From the NCBI RefSeq assembly GCF_003569005.1, contig NZ_BCUR01000004.1, forward strand, positions 1,142,003 through 1,206,002: a stretch of 64,000 nucleotides of DNA, read 5' to 3'. Position numbers and translations under genes: made by a program. Source of the stretch: Vibrio superstes (GTDB lineage Bacteria > Pseudomonadota > Gammaproteobacteria > Enterobacterales > Vibrionaceae). Below the pieces are notes generated by a model, which ran no database searches, had not been told where the DNA came from, and saw nothing but the letters and a program-made list of their open reading frames with translations. Below, piece by piece: positions 36,694-45,379 of this stretch (the first letter of the stretch is position 1; the number at the start of each line of letters is the position of its first letter).

Positions 36694-37304
36694 AAAATCC
36701 TCGTTAACTTATAGGTAGAAATAAATCTGGGTTAATTTGACACGTTCGCGTGAATCATTTGCGACGGCGTAATTTCTCATACTTGTAAGAATGTAGCACG
36801 TCATTTCCGAAATAATCTTAGGCGAAAATTTGAAAAATACTTGTCAAATTTGAATTTGTTGGCCGGAGTGTAACAAGGTCGCAACTTAGAACAATTGATC
36901 TTGATCAGTTAAAGAAAATTACTGAAATAAAAGTACAGAAAGGGATCTGGGAAGATAACCGCACGAAAAGTGTGGTAATTACACTTACATTCACAAAGCC
37001 TTGTTTACCTTTGCTTACATTGCCAGCGCCCTTGCACAAAATATGCTCAAAGCCACAAAGTTGTTGCTAATGTGTAAAAATTTGTGGTTTTTTTATGGGT
37101 TTCATTTACATTTGTAGCCTGATAACGTGCTGTTGTTTGTGCGTTTATTCGCCAATTATAACGTCATTTGTATATATAGGCGGTAAATATGACTAAATAT
37201 CCTAGAAATTCACTGTTGTTGAACCATTGCTAATCGTTTGCGCAAATGGTACCTTTCTTTCACCAACATAGCCTGATACTAGGATTACAGGGAGAAATAA
37301 GCGC
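36694..37304. other. Divergent regulatory gap between DUF3360 and the amino acid ABC operon
   Basis: This 611-base gap is unusually long. It carries an FNR-like site (36895-36908) on the DUF3360 side, an AT-rich centre (37060-37200), and a possible 14-codon leader frame at 37189-37233 in front of the transporter operon. No conserved longer gene is seen; a long minus-strand frame that enters from 37705 lies over the ABC ATPase gene and is a shadow. Confidence 0.5.
36895..36908 (-). promoter_or_regulatory. FNR-like site upstream of the DUF3360 permease
   Basis: TTGATCTTGATCAG matches the FNR consensus TTGAT-N4-ATCAA at nine of ten positions. It lies about 200 bases from the permease start codon and 400 from the transporter operon. 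Confidence 0.5.
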
Positions 37305-38075
37305 ATGACGGATGTACCCGCGCTAAGAATTAATAATCTGCATAAAACCTTTGGGCAGAATGAAGTACTGAAAGGCATCTCACTTGATGCACATAAAGGC
37401 GACGTCATCTCTATCATCGGTAGCTCAGGCTCAGGTAAAAGTACTTTTCTTCGCTGTATTAACCTTTTAGAGACACCCACAGCGGGTGAGATCTGGGTAA
37501 ATGGCGAACTGATTGAGATGAAGAATAATCGTCTCGGTGAACCTTTCCCATCAAATGCAAAACAAGTACAACGAATTCGTTCGCGACTCGCTATGGTATT
37601 CCAAGGCTTTAACCTTTGGTCACATATGACGGTATTAGAGAACGTGATCGAAGCGCCTGTACATGTTCTTGGTGTACCAAAAGCACAAGCTATCGAAAAT
37701 GCCAAACAGATCCTGCAAAAAGTGGGACTGTACGAGCGTAAAGATTACTACCCAGGGCACCTTTCCGGTGGTCAGCAACAGCGTGCAGCAATAGCGCGTG
37801 CGTTGGCGGTAGATCCAGAAGTAATGCTATTTGACGAACCTACCTCAGCTCTGGATCCAGAGTTAGTAGGCGAAGTGCTTGGCGTTATGCGAGACCTTGC
37901 CGAAGAAGGCCGCACCATGTTGGTTGTGACACACGAAATGGCATTTGCTCGTGATGTGTCTAACCACGTTATGTTCTTGCATCAAGGTTTAGTCGAAGAG
38001 CAGGGCGATCCTGCCAAGTTGTTCACTAGCCCTGAATCAGAACGCCTACAACAGTTTATTTCATCAATTTACTAA
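37305..38075 (+). CDS. Basic amino acid ABC transporter ATPase (HisP/ArtP/AotP-like)
   Basis: The 256-residue ATPase has Walker [10 protein letters not shown] (near residues 42-50), Q-loop VFQGFNLW, the signature LSGGQQQRAAIARALA and Walker B VMLFDEPTSALDPE. Its closest families are HisP, AotP and ArtP for histidine, arginine/ornithine or lysine uptake. The insertion EMKNNRLGEPFPSNAKQVQRIRSRLAMV is typical of HisP-like rather than short ArtP-like members. It starts a four-gene operon. The exact substrate cannot be read from sequence. The start has GGGAG 9 bases upstream. Confidence 0.93.
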   Translation: MTDVPALRINNLHKTFGQNEVLKGISLDAHKGDVISIIGSSGSGKSTFLRCINLLETPTAGEIWVNGELIEMKNNRLGEPFPSNAKQVQRIRSRLAMVFQGFNLWSHMTVLENVIEAPVHVLGVPKAQAIENAKQILQKVGLYERKDYYPGHLSGGQQQRAAIARALAVDPEVMLFDEPTSALDPELVGEVLGVMRDLAEEGRTMLVVTHEMAFARDVSNHVMFLHQGLVEEQGDPAKLFTSPESERLQQFISSIY

Positions 38076-38141
38076 ACGAAGTGCTCTTAAAGCGCTCACT
38101 TAAACACAACAAAAAAACACTTAAATCACAGGAGTATGGAT

Positions 38142-38918
38142 ATGAAAAAGTGGTTATTGGCTGCAACACTAGCAGCAACAGCACTTTCTGGCGTTGCACA
38201 AGCGAAAGAATGGAAACAAGTTCGCTTCGGCATTGAGGGTGCGTACCCTCCATTTAGTAAAACTGAAGCCGATGGCTCACTAAGCGGCTTTGACGTGGAT
38301 ATGGCGAACGCGCTGTGTGAAGAGATGCAGGTTAAGTGTGTACTCGTTGCTCAGGATTGGGACGGTATCATTCCTTCTCTACTAGCACGTAAGTACGATG
38401 CGATTATCGCTGCAATGTCTATCACTGAAGAGCGTAAGAAGCGTATCGACTTTACTGGTAAATACGCTCAAATCCCTAACAAGTTTATTGCTAAGAAGGG
38501 TGCTGACCTTGAGTTCACTAAAGCGGGCCTAGACGGCGTTAAGATTGGTGTTCAGCGTGCAACAACTCACGATAAGTACCTATCTGATAACTACGACGGT
38601 CAAGTAGAGATCGTTCGTTACGGTTCTTTTGATGAGGCGTACCTTGACCTTGCAAACGGCCGTATTGCGGCAGTACTAGGTGACGCATCGGCACTAGAAG
38701 AAGGTGTTCTTAACTCTGCTGAAGGCGACCAATACGAATTCGTTGGTCCTTCTCTAACGGATCCTCAGTGGTTCGGTGAAGGCATGGGCATCGCGACTCG
38801 CAAGCAAGACAAAGAGCTAACGGCGAAACTAGACGCTGCAATCCTTGCTCTACGTGAGAAGGGTGTGTACGACGAGATTGCTGCTAAATACTTCAACTAC
38901 GACGTATACGGCGAGTAA
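38142..38918 (+). CDS. Basic amino acid ABC transporter, periplasmic binding protein
   Basis: The 258-residue product has a signal peptide (MKKWLLAATLAATALSGVAQA-KE). The family-3 solute-binding domain follows, with VRFGIEGAYPPFSKTEADGSLSGFDVDMANALC and the later GVQRATTHDKYL. These residues fit a lysine/arginine/ornithine or histidine binder (ArtJ/HisJ/AotJ type). The ATG at 38142 is used because an AGGAG site lies 7 bases upstream, whereas the ATG six bases earlier touches that site. A hairpin after the stop codon separates it from the permeases and should raise its level relative to them. Confidence 0.93.
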   Translation: MKKWLLAATLAATALSGVAQAKEWKQVRFGIEGAYPPFSKTEADGSLSGFDVDMANALCEEMQVKCVLVAQDWDGIIPSLLARKYDAIIAAMSITEERKKRIDFTGKYAQIPNKFIAKKGADLEFTKAGLDGVKIGVQRATTHDKYLSDNYDGQVEIVRYGSFDEAYLDLANGRIAAVLGDASALEEGVLNSAEGDQYEFVGPSLTDPQWFGEGMGIATRKQDKELTAKLDAAILALREKGVYDEIAAKYFNYDVYGE

Positions 38919-38936
38919 GCCAATTAGGTAACAGCT

Positions 38937-38976
38937 ATAGCCCGGTAATAGATCGCTATTTCCGGGCTATTTTTCT
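38937..38976 (+). terminator. Intercistronic hairpin after the binding-protein gene
   Basis: ATAGCCCGG pairs with CCGGGCTAT and is followed by TTTTTC. It likely acts as a partial terminator or mRNA-stabilising hairpin before the permease genes. Confidence 0.7.
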
Positions 38977-39088
38977 CAGCCTCATCAGATGTTGTTTGAT
39001 GAACGCTTCAACGGTTTGTACTGTTGTAAACAGGCAACTGTCATCAACTAGGACGCCAACATAGCCGTAATAGTGTTGGAAGATAATT

Positions 39089-39829
39089 ATGTTAGATTTA
39101 CAGGGATATGAAGCCTCGATTCTCAGTGGAGCTTGGCTGACGTTACAGGTAGCTGTGCTATCACTGCTTTTGGCAGTAATACTCGGCATGGTGGGCGCGT
39201 TAGCTAAGCTATCGCCTTATCGTGTGGCTCGTGGTATTGCGACCCTTTACACCACCATTATTCGTGGTATCCCAGACTTAGTGCTGATGATGCTGATTTT
39301 CTTCGGTGGCCAGATCCTGCTTAATAATAGCTTGTATGGCATCAACGAATGGCTTAATGAGTACTTTACATCAAGCGACCCTAGTCATGAGTGGGTTTCT
39401 TATGTTCCAGATTATATTGATGTTAGCCCTTATGTGGCGGGCATCCTTACCATAGGTTTTATCTTTGGAGCCTATATGGCGGAAACTTTCCGCGGAGCGA
39501 TAATGGCGGTCGACGCTGGCGAACTAGAGGCGGGTAAAGCCTACGGTATGAGCCCAGTACTTGCCTTTAGACGTATCCTTTTACCGCAGATGATTCGACA
39601 TGCATTACCTGGCTTTGGTAACAACTGGTTGGTACTGCTGAAAACCACCGCGCTCGTTTCCATTATTGGCTTGGAAGATATGGTTCGCGTGAGTGCTATG
39701 GCTGCGGGTACGACGAAGGCGCCGTTTACCTTCTACATGGCGGTATCGCTGATTTTCTTATTGTTTACTGCTGTTTCTACTGGCTTATTAAAGCTTGTTG
39801 AACGCAAATTTAGTATCCAAGCGAGGTAG
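39089..39829 (+). CDS. Basic amino acid ABC transporter permease 1 (HisQ/ArtQ-like)
   Basis: The 246-residue inner membrane permease of the polar amino acid family has five predicted membrane helices. The binding-protein-dependent signature EAGKAYGMSPVLAFRRILLPQMIRHALPGFGNNW (near residues 147-185) contacts the ATPase. The stretch IIRGIPDLVLMMLIFFGG is usual for HisQ-like members. The ATG at 39089 has GGAAG upstream. The gene begins 170 bases after the binding-protein gene and ends 3 bases before the second permease. Confidence 0.93.
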   Translation: MLDLQGYEASILSGAWLTLQVAVLSLLLAVILGMVGALAKLSPYRVARGIATLYTTIIRGIPDLVLMMLIFFGGQILLNNSLYGINEWLNEYFTSSDPSHEWVSYVPDYIDVSPYVAGILTIGFIFGAYMAETFRGAIMAVDAGELEAGKAYGMSPVLAFRRILLPQMIRHALPGFGNNWLVLLKTTALVSIIGLEDMVRVSAMAAGTTKAPFTFYMAVSLIFLLFTAVSTGLLKLVERKFSIQAR

Positions 39830-39832
39830 GAC

Positions 39833-40516
39833 ATGGATTTCTCAATTATCCTCGACAGCTTCGACATCTATTTAGAAGGCCTGTACACCACGGTGTGGCT
39901 GGTAGGCTTGGCACTGATCATCGGTTTGTGCATTGCCATTCCTTTAGCCATTGCGCGCAACAGTAAAAACTGGTTGTTCGTAGGGCCGACTTGGGCATTT
40001 ATCTATTTCTTCCGTGGCACGCCTTTATTGGTGCAGCTGTATCTGATTTATTACGGTATGGATCAATTCTACCCAGTAAAAGATACCATGTGGGAGAATG
40101 CGTGGTTTTGTGCGTTAGTCGCATTTATCCTAAATACCTCGGCGTACACCTCTGAAATCATTCGTGGCGCAATTAATGGTTTACCTAAAGGTGAAGTAGA
40201 AGCGGCTAAGGCTTATGGCATGAGCCCATTTGCGACCTATAGAAGAATCATTTTGCCAAGCGCACTTCGCCGTGCCTTGCCTGCTTACAGTAATGAAGTG
40301 ATCTTCATGCTGCATGGCTCAGCCGTTGCGGGTATTGTCACCATACTTGATCTGACAGGTGCAGCGCGCCTGGTTAATTCTCGATACTACGCGCCGTTTG
40401 AGTCTTTCCTAACGGCAGGCCTGTTCTATATGAGTTTGACCTTCATTATCTTGTTCGTGTTCAAACATGCAGAGAAGCGATTCTTAGCTTATCTAAGACC
40501 ATTAGAATCGAAATAG
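39833..40516 (+). CDS. Basic amino acid ABC transporter permease 2 (HisM/ArtM-like)
   Basis: The 227-residue permease pairs with the upstream permease to form the membrane channel. The family motif EAAKAYGMSPFATYRRIILPSALRRALPAYSNE (near residues 123-155) and the YFFRGTPLLVQLYLIYYG segment are clear. It follows the first permease after only 3 bases and ends the operon at a strong terminator. Together with the ATPase and binding protein the set matches the HisJQMP/AotJQMP arrangement. Confidence 0.93.
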   Translation: MDFSIILDSFDIYLEGLYTTVWLVGLALIIGLCIAIPLAIARNSKNWLFVGPTWAFIYFFRGTPLLVQLYLIYYGMDQFYPVKDTMWENAWFCALVAFILNTSAYTSEIIRGAINGLPKGEVEAAKAYGMSPFATYRRIILPSALRRALPAYSNEVIFMLHGSAVAGIVTILDLTGAARLVNSRYYAPFESFLTAGLFYMSLTFIILFVFKHAEKRFLAYLRPLESK

Positions 40517-40531
40517 AAAAACGATGAACCT

Positions 40532-40567
40532 AAAGCCGACTTGATGAAAATCCAGTCGGCTTTTTTG
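40532..40567 (+). terminator. Terminator of the amino acid ABC operon
   Basis: An AAAGCCGACT / AGTCGGCTTT stem is followed by a T tract. Confidence 0.9.
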
Positions 40568-40731
40568 TGTTTATTACTCATGGCTCATACATCGAAGGTC
40601 AAGATTAGTGAACGATAAAATTTAATCATCTAGACGACAAATAATCGGATTAGTCCAGAGCCTAACAATCTGTTTCAATACCGCCCAAGCAAAAGAGTCA
40701 GTTCTATTTTATCTGTAAATTGGGTAGTTAA

Positions 40732-40884
40732 ATGTTTGAAATCGAAGACGTAGTTGTAGCAACCAAGGGTATTGATCTTGGCCAAATGGTAGTCACAGGT
40801 TTAAGTGCTGGTGGATATTATGTCCATGTAACAGTAGAAGGTATGACATTGACATACCCAGCGCGTGACCTAAATAAAGCATAA
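40732..40884 (+). CDS. Small hypothetical protein, 50 residues
   Basis: ATG at 40732 opens a 50-codon frame encoding MFEIEDVVVATKGIDLGQMV and ending in TYPARDLNKA. It has a compact hydrophobic/polar pattern and no cysteine or membrane segment. No obvious ribosome-binding site precedes it, but a clear terminator lies just after the stop codon, which supports a real transcript. I do not recognise the family. It was found by reading the gap between the ABC operon and xthA, and is probably conserved in related vibrios (inference). Confidence 0.6.
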   Translation: MFEIEDVVVATKGIDLGQMVVTGLSAGGYYVHVTVEGMTLTYPARDLNKA

Positions 40885-40887
40885 AAT

Positions 40888-40917
40888 AAAAAAGGTAGCC
40901 CAATGGCTACCTTTTTA
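40888..40917. terminator. Bidirectional terminator between the 50-aa gene and xthA
   Basis: An AAAGGTAGCC / GGCTACCTTT stem with A tract on the left and T tract on the right ends both convergent genes. Confidence 0.88.
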
Positions 40918-40938
40918 CGTTTCAAGTGGGCAACTCCG

Positions 40939-41745
40939 CTATTTAAATGTTGCCCAGATCGGCGCGTGATCAGAAGGCTTCTCGATGCCACGCAGTTCGT
41001 AATCAACCTCTGATTCGATACACTTCTCCGCAAGAGAAGGCGTTGCTAATACCACATCAATACGTAAGCCTCGATTATCAGGGAAGCCCTTAGAGCGATA
41101 GTCGAACCAAGAAAAACGGTCATTCACTTCAGGCTGTAGCTTGCGGAACGTATCTTCAAAGCCCCAATCCATCAAAGTTTTTAGCCACTCACGCTCTTCA
41201 GGTTGGAAAGAACACTTACCCGTCTTAAGCCAGCGCTTGCGATTAGGTTCGCCAATGCCTATATCGGCATCGATAGGGCTGATATTGATATCTCCCATGA
41301 CGATCAACTGCTCATCGCTGTTGTGATGATCATTTAGGTAGGTCATGAGATCTTTATAGAACTGGCGCTTATAGGGGTACTTAGTTTCGTGGGAGATATT
41401 ATCGCCCTGCGGGAAATAGCCATTAAGGATGGTCACTGGTTGGCCTTGTTCATCTTCTACTGTCACCATGATCATGCGCTTTTGATGATCTTCATTGTCA
41501 GTAGGGAAGCCTTTTTGTACTGAGATCGGCTCTTTCTTACAAAGCATCGCCACACCGTAGTGAGCCTTTTGACCATGATGATAGACCTTGTATCCCATTG
41601 CTTCGACATCTTCGATAGGGAAGGCTTCGTCATGTACCTTGATTTCCTGCAGCCCGATAACGTCCGGCTGATGCTTGTCTATAATGGCTTGCAGTTGGTG
41701 AAGTCGGGCACGAAGGCCGTTAATATTGAAACTAATTACTTTCAT
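40939..41745 (-). CDS. xthA: Exodeoxyribonuclease III
   Basis: The 268-residue enzyme is the main AP endonuclease and 3' repair nuclease of base-excision repair. Catalytic landmarks of the family are [14 protein letters not shown] (Asn), LQEIKV (Glu that holds the metal), [39 protein letters not shown], the [22 protein letters not shown] block and the terminal SDHAPIWA with catalytic Asp and His. E. coli XthA has the same length (268). It lies alone between the short gene and the rsmS-priC group, in minus orientation. Confidence 0.97.
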   Translation of the reverse strand: MKVISFNINGLRARLHQLQAIIDKHQPDVIGLQEIKVHDEAFPIEDVEAMGYKVYHHGQKAHYGVAMLCKKEPISVQKGFPTDNEDHQKRMIMVTVEDEQGQPVTILNGYFPQGDNISHETKYPYKRQFYKDLMTYLNDHHNSDEQLIVMGDINISPIDADIGIGEPNRKRWLKTGKCSFQPEEREWLKTLMDWGFEDTFRKLQPEVNDRFSWFDYRSKGFPDNRGLRIDVVLATPSLAEKCIESEVDYELRGIEKPSDHAPIWATFK

Positions 41746-41771
41746 TATTCAATTCCGTTGATTGAGCAGGG

Positions 41772-41791
41772 CTAGGGTCAATAGACCCTAG
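41772..41791. repeat. Solo MITE end / footprint overlapping the rsmS stop codon
   Basis: The perfect palindrome CTAGGGTCAATAGACCCTAG has the core GGTCAATAGACC between two CTAG tetranucleotides. It matches the end of the repeat at 23597-23616 (GGTCAACAGACC-CTAG) with one mismatch. The rsmS TAG stop codon is formed by the right-hand CTAG. Confidence 0.55.
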
Positions 41792-41955
41792 TCTTGTTGC
41801 TGTTGTTTTTTACTGATCAGATCGCTCTTAACGATCTCAAGGGCAGAGAGGGCGGTATCGATATCTACCTCGTTGGATTCAAACAGGTAGATAAGGTCGA
41901 CAGCCAGTTTAATGTCATCTGGTGCATTATCTAATGGCGATCTAGGTTCACTCAT
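41788..41955 (-). CDS. rsmS: RsmS/YbaM family small regulatory protein (DUF2496)
   Basis: The 55-residue product reads MSEPRSPLDNAPDDIKLAVD and then LIYLFESNEVDIDTALSALE before a polar tail ending in KKQQQQD. This is the YbaM/DUF2496 family, called RsmS in Pectobacterium, where it influences the Rsm post-transcriptional system. The ATG overlaps the priC stop codon by one base (TAATG), so the two are translated together. The same priC-ybaM order is found in E. coli. Its TAG stop codon falls inside a short repeat palindrome. Confidence 0.88.
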   Translation of the reverse strand: MSEPRSPLDNAPDDIKLAVDLIYLFESNEVDIDTALSALEIVKSDLISKKQQQQD

Positions 41956-42503
41956 TATTGATGTTGCTCCCTAAAGGTTATCTGTTTTTCTATCTTGATA
42001 ATGGCATCTTTGCAACGTTGCAGGCGCTGCTCTGCGGTGATCAGGGCTTTTTGAGCTTGGCTCAGATTAAAACCCACTGCCGTGTCTAAGGCGCGCTGCC
42101 TATCTATCACCATCTCCATGAGCTGGCGCTCCCACTCTTTGTGTTTAGCAAGGTCTTGATAGATGGCGTTGATAGGTTTGCGGTAATAGCTCTTATGCTT
42201 AGGCTCATCTTTACGAAAATAAGCGGTGGAGAGCTCGCGCGTTATGGCGCTTATTTGTGCTAGCAGTCGTTCGGATAAATATTCTGCACGCTCAGTTGTG
42301 AGTAGTCCGTGCTGCTTCTCACGGCTTATCGCTTCATAGGTGTTAGTGGCTTCTTTGACGCAAGGTAGCAATACCTTAGCTCGGCAGTTAAATAAACTGC
42401 TATCAAATAAAGGCAGATGATGTTCCCCGCGCTGCTTGTCCAGCTGTTCTGCGCTGTACGCCATTTGCGATAGTTTTTCTTTTAGTTGTGCGAATTGACT
42501 CAT
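41955..42503 (-). CDS. priC: Primosomal replication protein N'' (PriC)
   Basis: The 182-residue product matches the PriC family over its length. The helical N-terminal half includes FAQLKEKLSQMAYSAEQLDKQ and FDSSLFNCRAKVLLPCVKE; the C-terminal helices contain YLSERLLAQISAITREL and KHKEWERQLMEMV. PriC loads DnaB at stalled forks independently of PriA, mainly to restart replication. I use the ATG at 42503, preceded by AAGGGA. A TTG one codon upstream is less likely. It follows the TSUP gene by 9 bases and overlaps rsmS. Confidence 0.92.
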   Translation of the reverse strand: MSQFAQLKEKLSQMAYSAEQLDKQRGEHHLPLFDSSLFNCRAKVLLPCVKEATNTYEAISREKQHGLLTTERAEYLSERLLAQISAITRELSTAYFRKDEPKHKSYYRKPINAIYQDLAKHKEWERQLMEMVIDRQRALDTAVGFNLSQAQKALITAEQRLQRCKDAIIKIEKQITFREQHQ

Positions 42504-42512
42504 CAAGATCCC

Positions 42513-43292
42513 TTACAGAGTGACGAACCAAGCGTCATAAGCAAGCTTAGCCGCTAGGATAGTCACCACAGTGACAAATACAGGGCGGATAAATTTAGCG
42601 CCAAATCGTATGGCAGAATGCGCACCAAAATACGCGCCAAGCATTAGACAAAAGCCCATCGTTAGACCTAAAAGCCAATCGATATGCCCCAAAATGGCAA
42701 AGGTAATTAATGAGGTGAAATTACTAGTGAAGTTCATTGCCTTTGCAAGACCGGATGCCAGTAGTATATTCAGGCGATAAAGCGCCATGCTACTAACGGT
42801 CCAAAACGCGCCGGTTCCAGGTCCTGCCACGCCATCATAAAAACCTAGACTAAAGCCTTGCGTCACTTGCGTGATGTTGTGCTTTCTACCTGGTTCGGGC
42901 ATTAGGTTCTTATTGGCATCAGTGGTTTTATGAATGATGGTATAAAGAGCGGCAGCCAAAATGACAAGAGGGAGCACCTTTTCTAACCACTCGGTAGAAA
43001 TAGAATCTACAAACAAGGTGCCGCACGTTGCGCCAATGAGAGTGGCAATGAACGTAGGCAGCCATAATCTAGGCTTAAACAGCTTTTTCTTGTAATAGGT
43101 AAAGGCCGCTGTCGAAGAGGCAAAAGACGCGGCTAATTTATTGGTACCCAAAGCGATATGAGGAGGTAAGCCAATAGAAAGCAATGCAGGGACAGTAAGC
43201 ATCCCACCACCGCCAGCAACTGCATCAATAAAGCCTGCAATAAAGGCAACAAGGGCCAATATGAGCAGCATACTTGGTTCTATGTATTCCAT
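42513..43292 (-). CDS. TSUP family membrane transporter (sulfite exporter TauE/SafE family)
   Basis: The 259-residue inner membrane protein has seven to eight hydrophobic segments and the TSUP hallmarks AFIAGFIDAVAGGGGMLTVPALLSIGLPPHIALGTNKLAA near the N terminus and GFYDGVAGPGTGAFW in the second half. This is the YfcA-like branch of the TauE/SafE superfamily. The substrate is probably a sulfur-containing or carboxylate anion but cannot be assigned from sequence. It lies between dinG (17 bases) and priC (9 bases) in a minus-strand gene run. Confidence 0.9.
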   Translation of the reverse strand: MEYIEPSMLLILALVAFIAGFIDAVAGGGGMLTVPALLSIGLPPHIALGTNKLAASFASSTAAFTYYKKKLFKPRLWLPTFIATLIGATCGTLFVDSISTEWLEKVLPLVILAAALYTIIHKTTDANKNLMPEPGRKHNITQVTQGFSLGFYDGVAGPGTGAFWTVSSMALYRLNILLASGLAKAMNFTSNFTSLITFAILGHIDWLLGLTMGFCLMLGAYFGAHSAIRFGAKFIRPVFVTVVTILAAKLAYDAWFVTL

Positions 43293-43309
43293 TGAGTAAT
43301 GAATCAGTC

Positions 43310-45379
43310 CTAATCGATGCGACGTTTAAAGGGTGGTAAAGAGTCTAATAGTGCCTTGCCGTAACGTTTGGTTACGATACGGCGGTCGAAGATAATAACT
43401 CTACCAGAATCTTGCTCCTTGCGCAGTAATCTCCCTACAGATTGGATCAGCTTTTTGCTCGCTTCTGGCACCGCAATTTGCATGAACGGATTGCCGCCAC
43501 GGCTTTCGATATACTCTGCGTGAGCTTCTTCTACAGGAGAGGTGGGTACCGCAAATGGGATCTTGGTAATGACCAGGTTCTCTAATAACGCTCCAGGTAA
43601 ATCAAGGCCCTCAGAAAAGCTACCAGTACCAAACAATATGCTGGTTTTTCCTTTCTTTACGGCGGTTTTATGATTTTTTATGATTTCAATTCGAGAACTA
43701 TCACCCTGGACCTGTAATTGCCAACCCTTTTTGGTGAGCTCTTTTTGCATTGCGTCCGCGACTTGGTTCATTTGCCAGTAAGAGGCAAATAACACTAGAT
43801 TTGCCTTATCAGGCACTAGCCAATTAATCAGCTCTTCACTGAGGTATTCGGTAAATTGTGGTGCTTGAGGCTCATACTTTGCTTTAGGCACTATCAATTC
43901 GGCATTGTTTTGATAATCGAAGGGCGAGGCTAGGGCTAAAAACTGTGTTCCTTCCTCTTTATCATAGCTAACACCACTTTGCTGGCAAAAAAACTGGAAC
44001 GAATTGAGCGCTCTTAGTGTGGCTGAGGTTAATACCGCGCCAACACACTTGCTCCAAAGCTTCTGATCTAGAGACCAACCGACCTCGAGAGGTGAAACAC
44101 TGACGATGAAGTCCAACTCCCGCTCTGGATTGGTTTCAATCCAACGGGCCAACGGAGCGCCTTTGTCTCGTGACGGTTCAGCCATTAACTGCCAAACCTT
44201 GGCAAGGTTTTCTAGACGTTGCAAAAAGAAGCCTGCTTCGGCAAGCGCAGGCTCGGCTAAGCGAGGGGATACCTCCCCGTCTTTAACGCGTTCACTAATC
44301 AGGTCGGTGATCTTAGCCAAAGCTTGTGCGGCCTTATTACAGACGGTTTTTAACTCTTTGCTTTGCTCTACTAGCCAATGGGGCAGTTCACCATGCTCAA
44401 ACCTCAGTCGATTTTCTTTAAAACCGGCAGGATCGAGCTGACGCGCAACGTTATTAAGGCTTGGAATGATCTCACCGATAGAGTTTTGCAGCTCAGTAAG
44501 AAAGCGATCGACTCTTTTGGCATCGCCGAGGGAGGATATTTTGCTACTGCTTTTGTTTAGGGTTTCTAGCCATGCCGCCGCGCCTTTTAAGCTCGCTGAA
44601 GCGGAGGAGTGATCTCGGGCAACCTTAGGCAGATGGTGCGCCTCATCGAATACATAGATGGTATTTTCCGGCTCGGAAAGAATAACGCCGCCACCCAAGT
44701 CTAAGTCGGCCATAACCAAGCTATGGTTGGCAATCACTACATCGGCTTTATCGAGCTCAGAGCGTGCTTTCTGAAAAGGGCAGTCCCTATGTGCAGGGAG
44801 CCCGTTGTTACAGCTGTGCTTATCGCTGACAATGCTTTGCCAAACCTGATCTTTTATTGGCTTGGGCCAAGAATCTCGATCGCCATCCCATTTATTGTCA
44901 GATAGCGCCTTGTACATTCTCTCCAATAAATCGATATCTGATTTGTTTGGCTTGGTTTCGAACATGGCTATTTGCGTCTCATCAGCGCCGGAGGCAGCCG
45001 CGAGCTTTTCTGCGCAGCAATAGCGTTGTCTGCCTTTGGCCAATATAAAAGAGAACTCAAAATCCACTAGGCGACGATACAGTGGCAGATCTTTATTAAT
45101 CAGCTGTTCTTGCAGAGCAACAGTCGCGGTAGAGATCACCACCTTACGGCTATTAAACTTTGCCACTGGAATAGTGGCCATCAAGTAGGCTAATGACTTA
45201 CCAATGCCGGTTCCGGCCTCAGCCACTATTAGGCGATTCGACTTGTGATAATCACCACATAAGGTCTTGGTTATCTCAGCTACAAGGTAATTTTGCGCGC
45301 GACGAGGGATAAAGTTATCCAGCTGATGATGTAGGTTTTTATAGCTGTGGCGAATCGCTTCTTGGATTTTTCTATTCAT
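43310..45379 (-). CDS. dinG: ATP-dependent DNA helicase DinG
   Basis: The 689-residue superfamily-2 helicase resembles XPD. Walker A is AEAGTGIGKSLAYL (residues 53-66) and the DEAH box is at 245-248 (VFDEAHHLP). The C-terminal QSVGRLLRKEQDSGRV motif VI is clear. Iron-sulfur ligand cysteines visible in the expected region are C121/C122, C190 and C200; an alignment would be needed to decide the four ligands. DinG resolves R-loops and G-quadruplexes and is SOS-regulated in E. coli. It is first in the minus-strand run with the TSUP gene, priC and rsmS. Confidence 0.95.
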   Translation of the reverse strand: MNRKIQEAIRHSYKNLHHQLDNFIPRRAQNYLVAEITKTLCGDYHKSNRLIVAEAGTGIGKSLAYLMATIPVAKFNSRKVVISTATVALQEQLINKDLPLYRRLVDFEFSFILAKGRQRYCCAEKLAAASGADETQIAMFETKPNKSDIDLLERMYKALSDNKWDGDRDSWPKPIKDQVWQSIVSDKHSCNNGLPAHRDCPFQKARSELDKADVVIANHSLVMADLDLGGGVILSEPENTIYVFDEAHHLPKVARDHSSASASLKGAAAWLETLNKSSSKISSLGDAKRVDRFLTELQNSIGEIIPSLNNVARQLDPAGFKENRLRFEHGELPHWLVEQSKELKTVCNKAAQALAKITDLISERVKDGEVSPRLAEPALAEAGFFLQRLENLAKVWQLMAEPSRDKGAPLARWIETNPERELDFIVSVSPLEVGWSLDQKLWSKCVGAVLTSATLRALNSFQFFCQQSGVSYDKEEGTQFLALASPFDYQNNAELIVPKAKYEPQAPQFTEYLSEELINWLVPDKANLVLFASYWQMNQVADAMQKELTKKGWQLQVQGDSSRIEIIKNHKTAVKKGKTSILFGTGSFSEGLDLPGALLENLVITKIPFAVPTSPVEEAHAEYIESRGGNPFMQIAVPEASKKLIQSVGRLLRKEQDSGRVIIFDRRIVTKRYGKALLDSLPPFKRRID

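Noticed and set aside
37202..37705. A 167-residue minus-strand frame opposite the ABC ATPase gene
   Set aside because: It overlaps a clear ABC ATPase gene in antisense, has a composition typical of an antisense shadow, and no ribosome-binding site.
44106..44441. A 111-residue frame opposite dinG
   Set aside because: It is antisense to dinG with no family resemblance.
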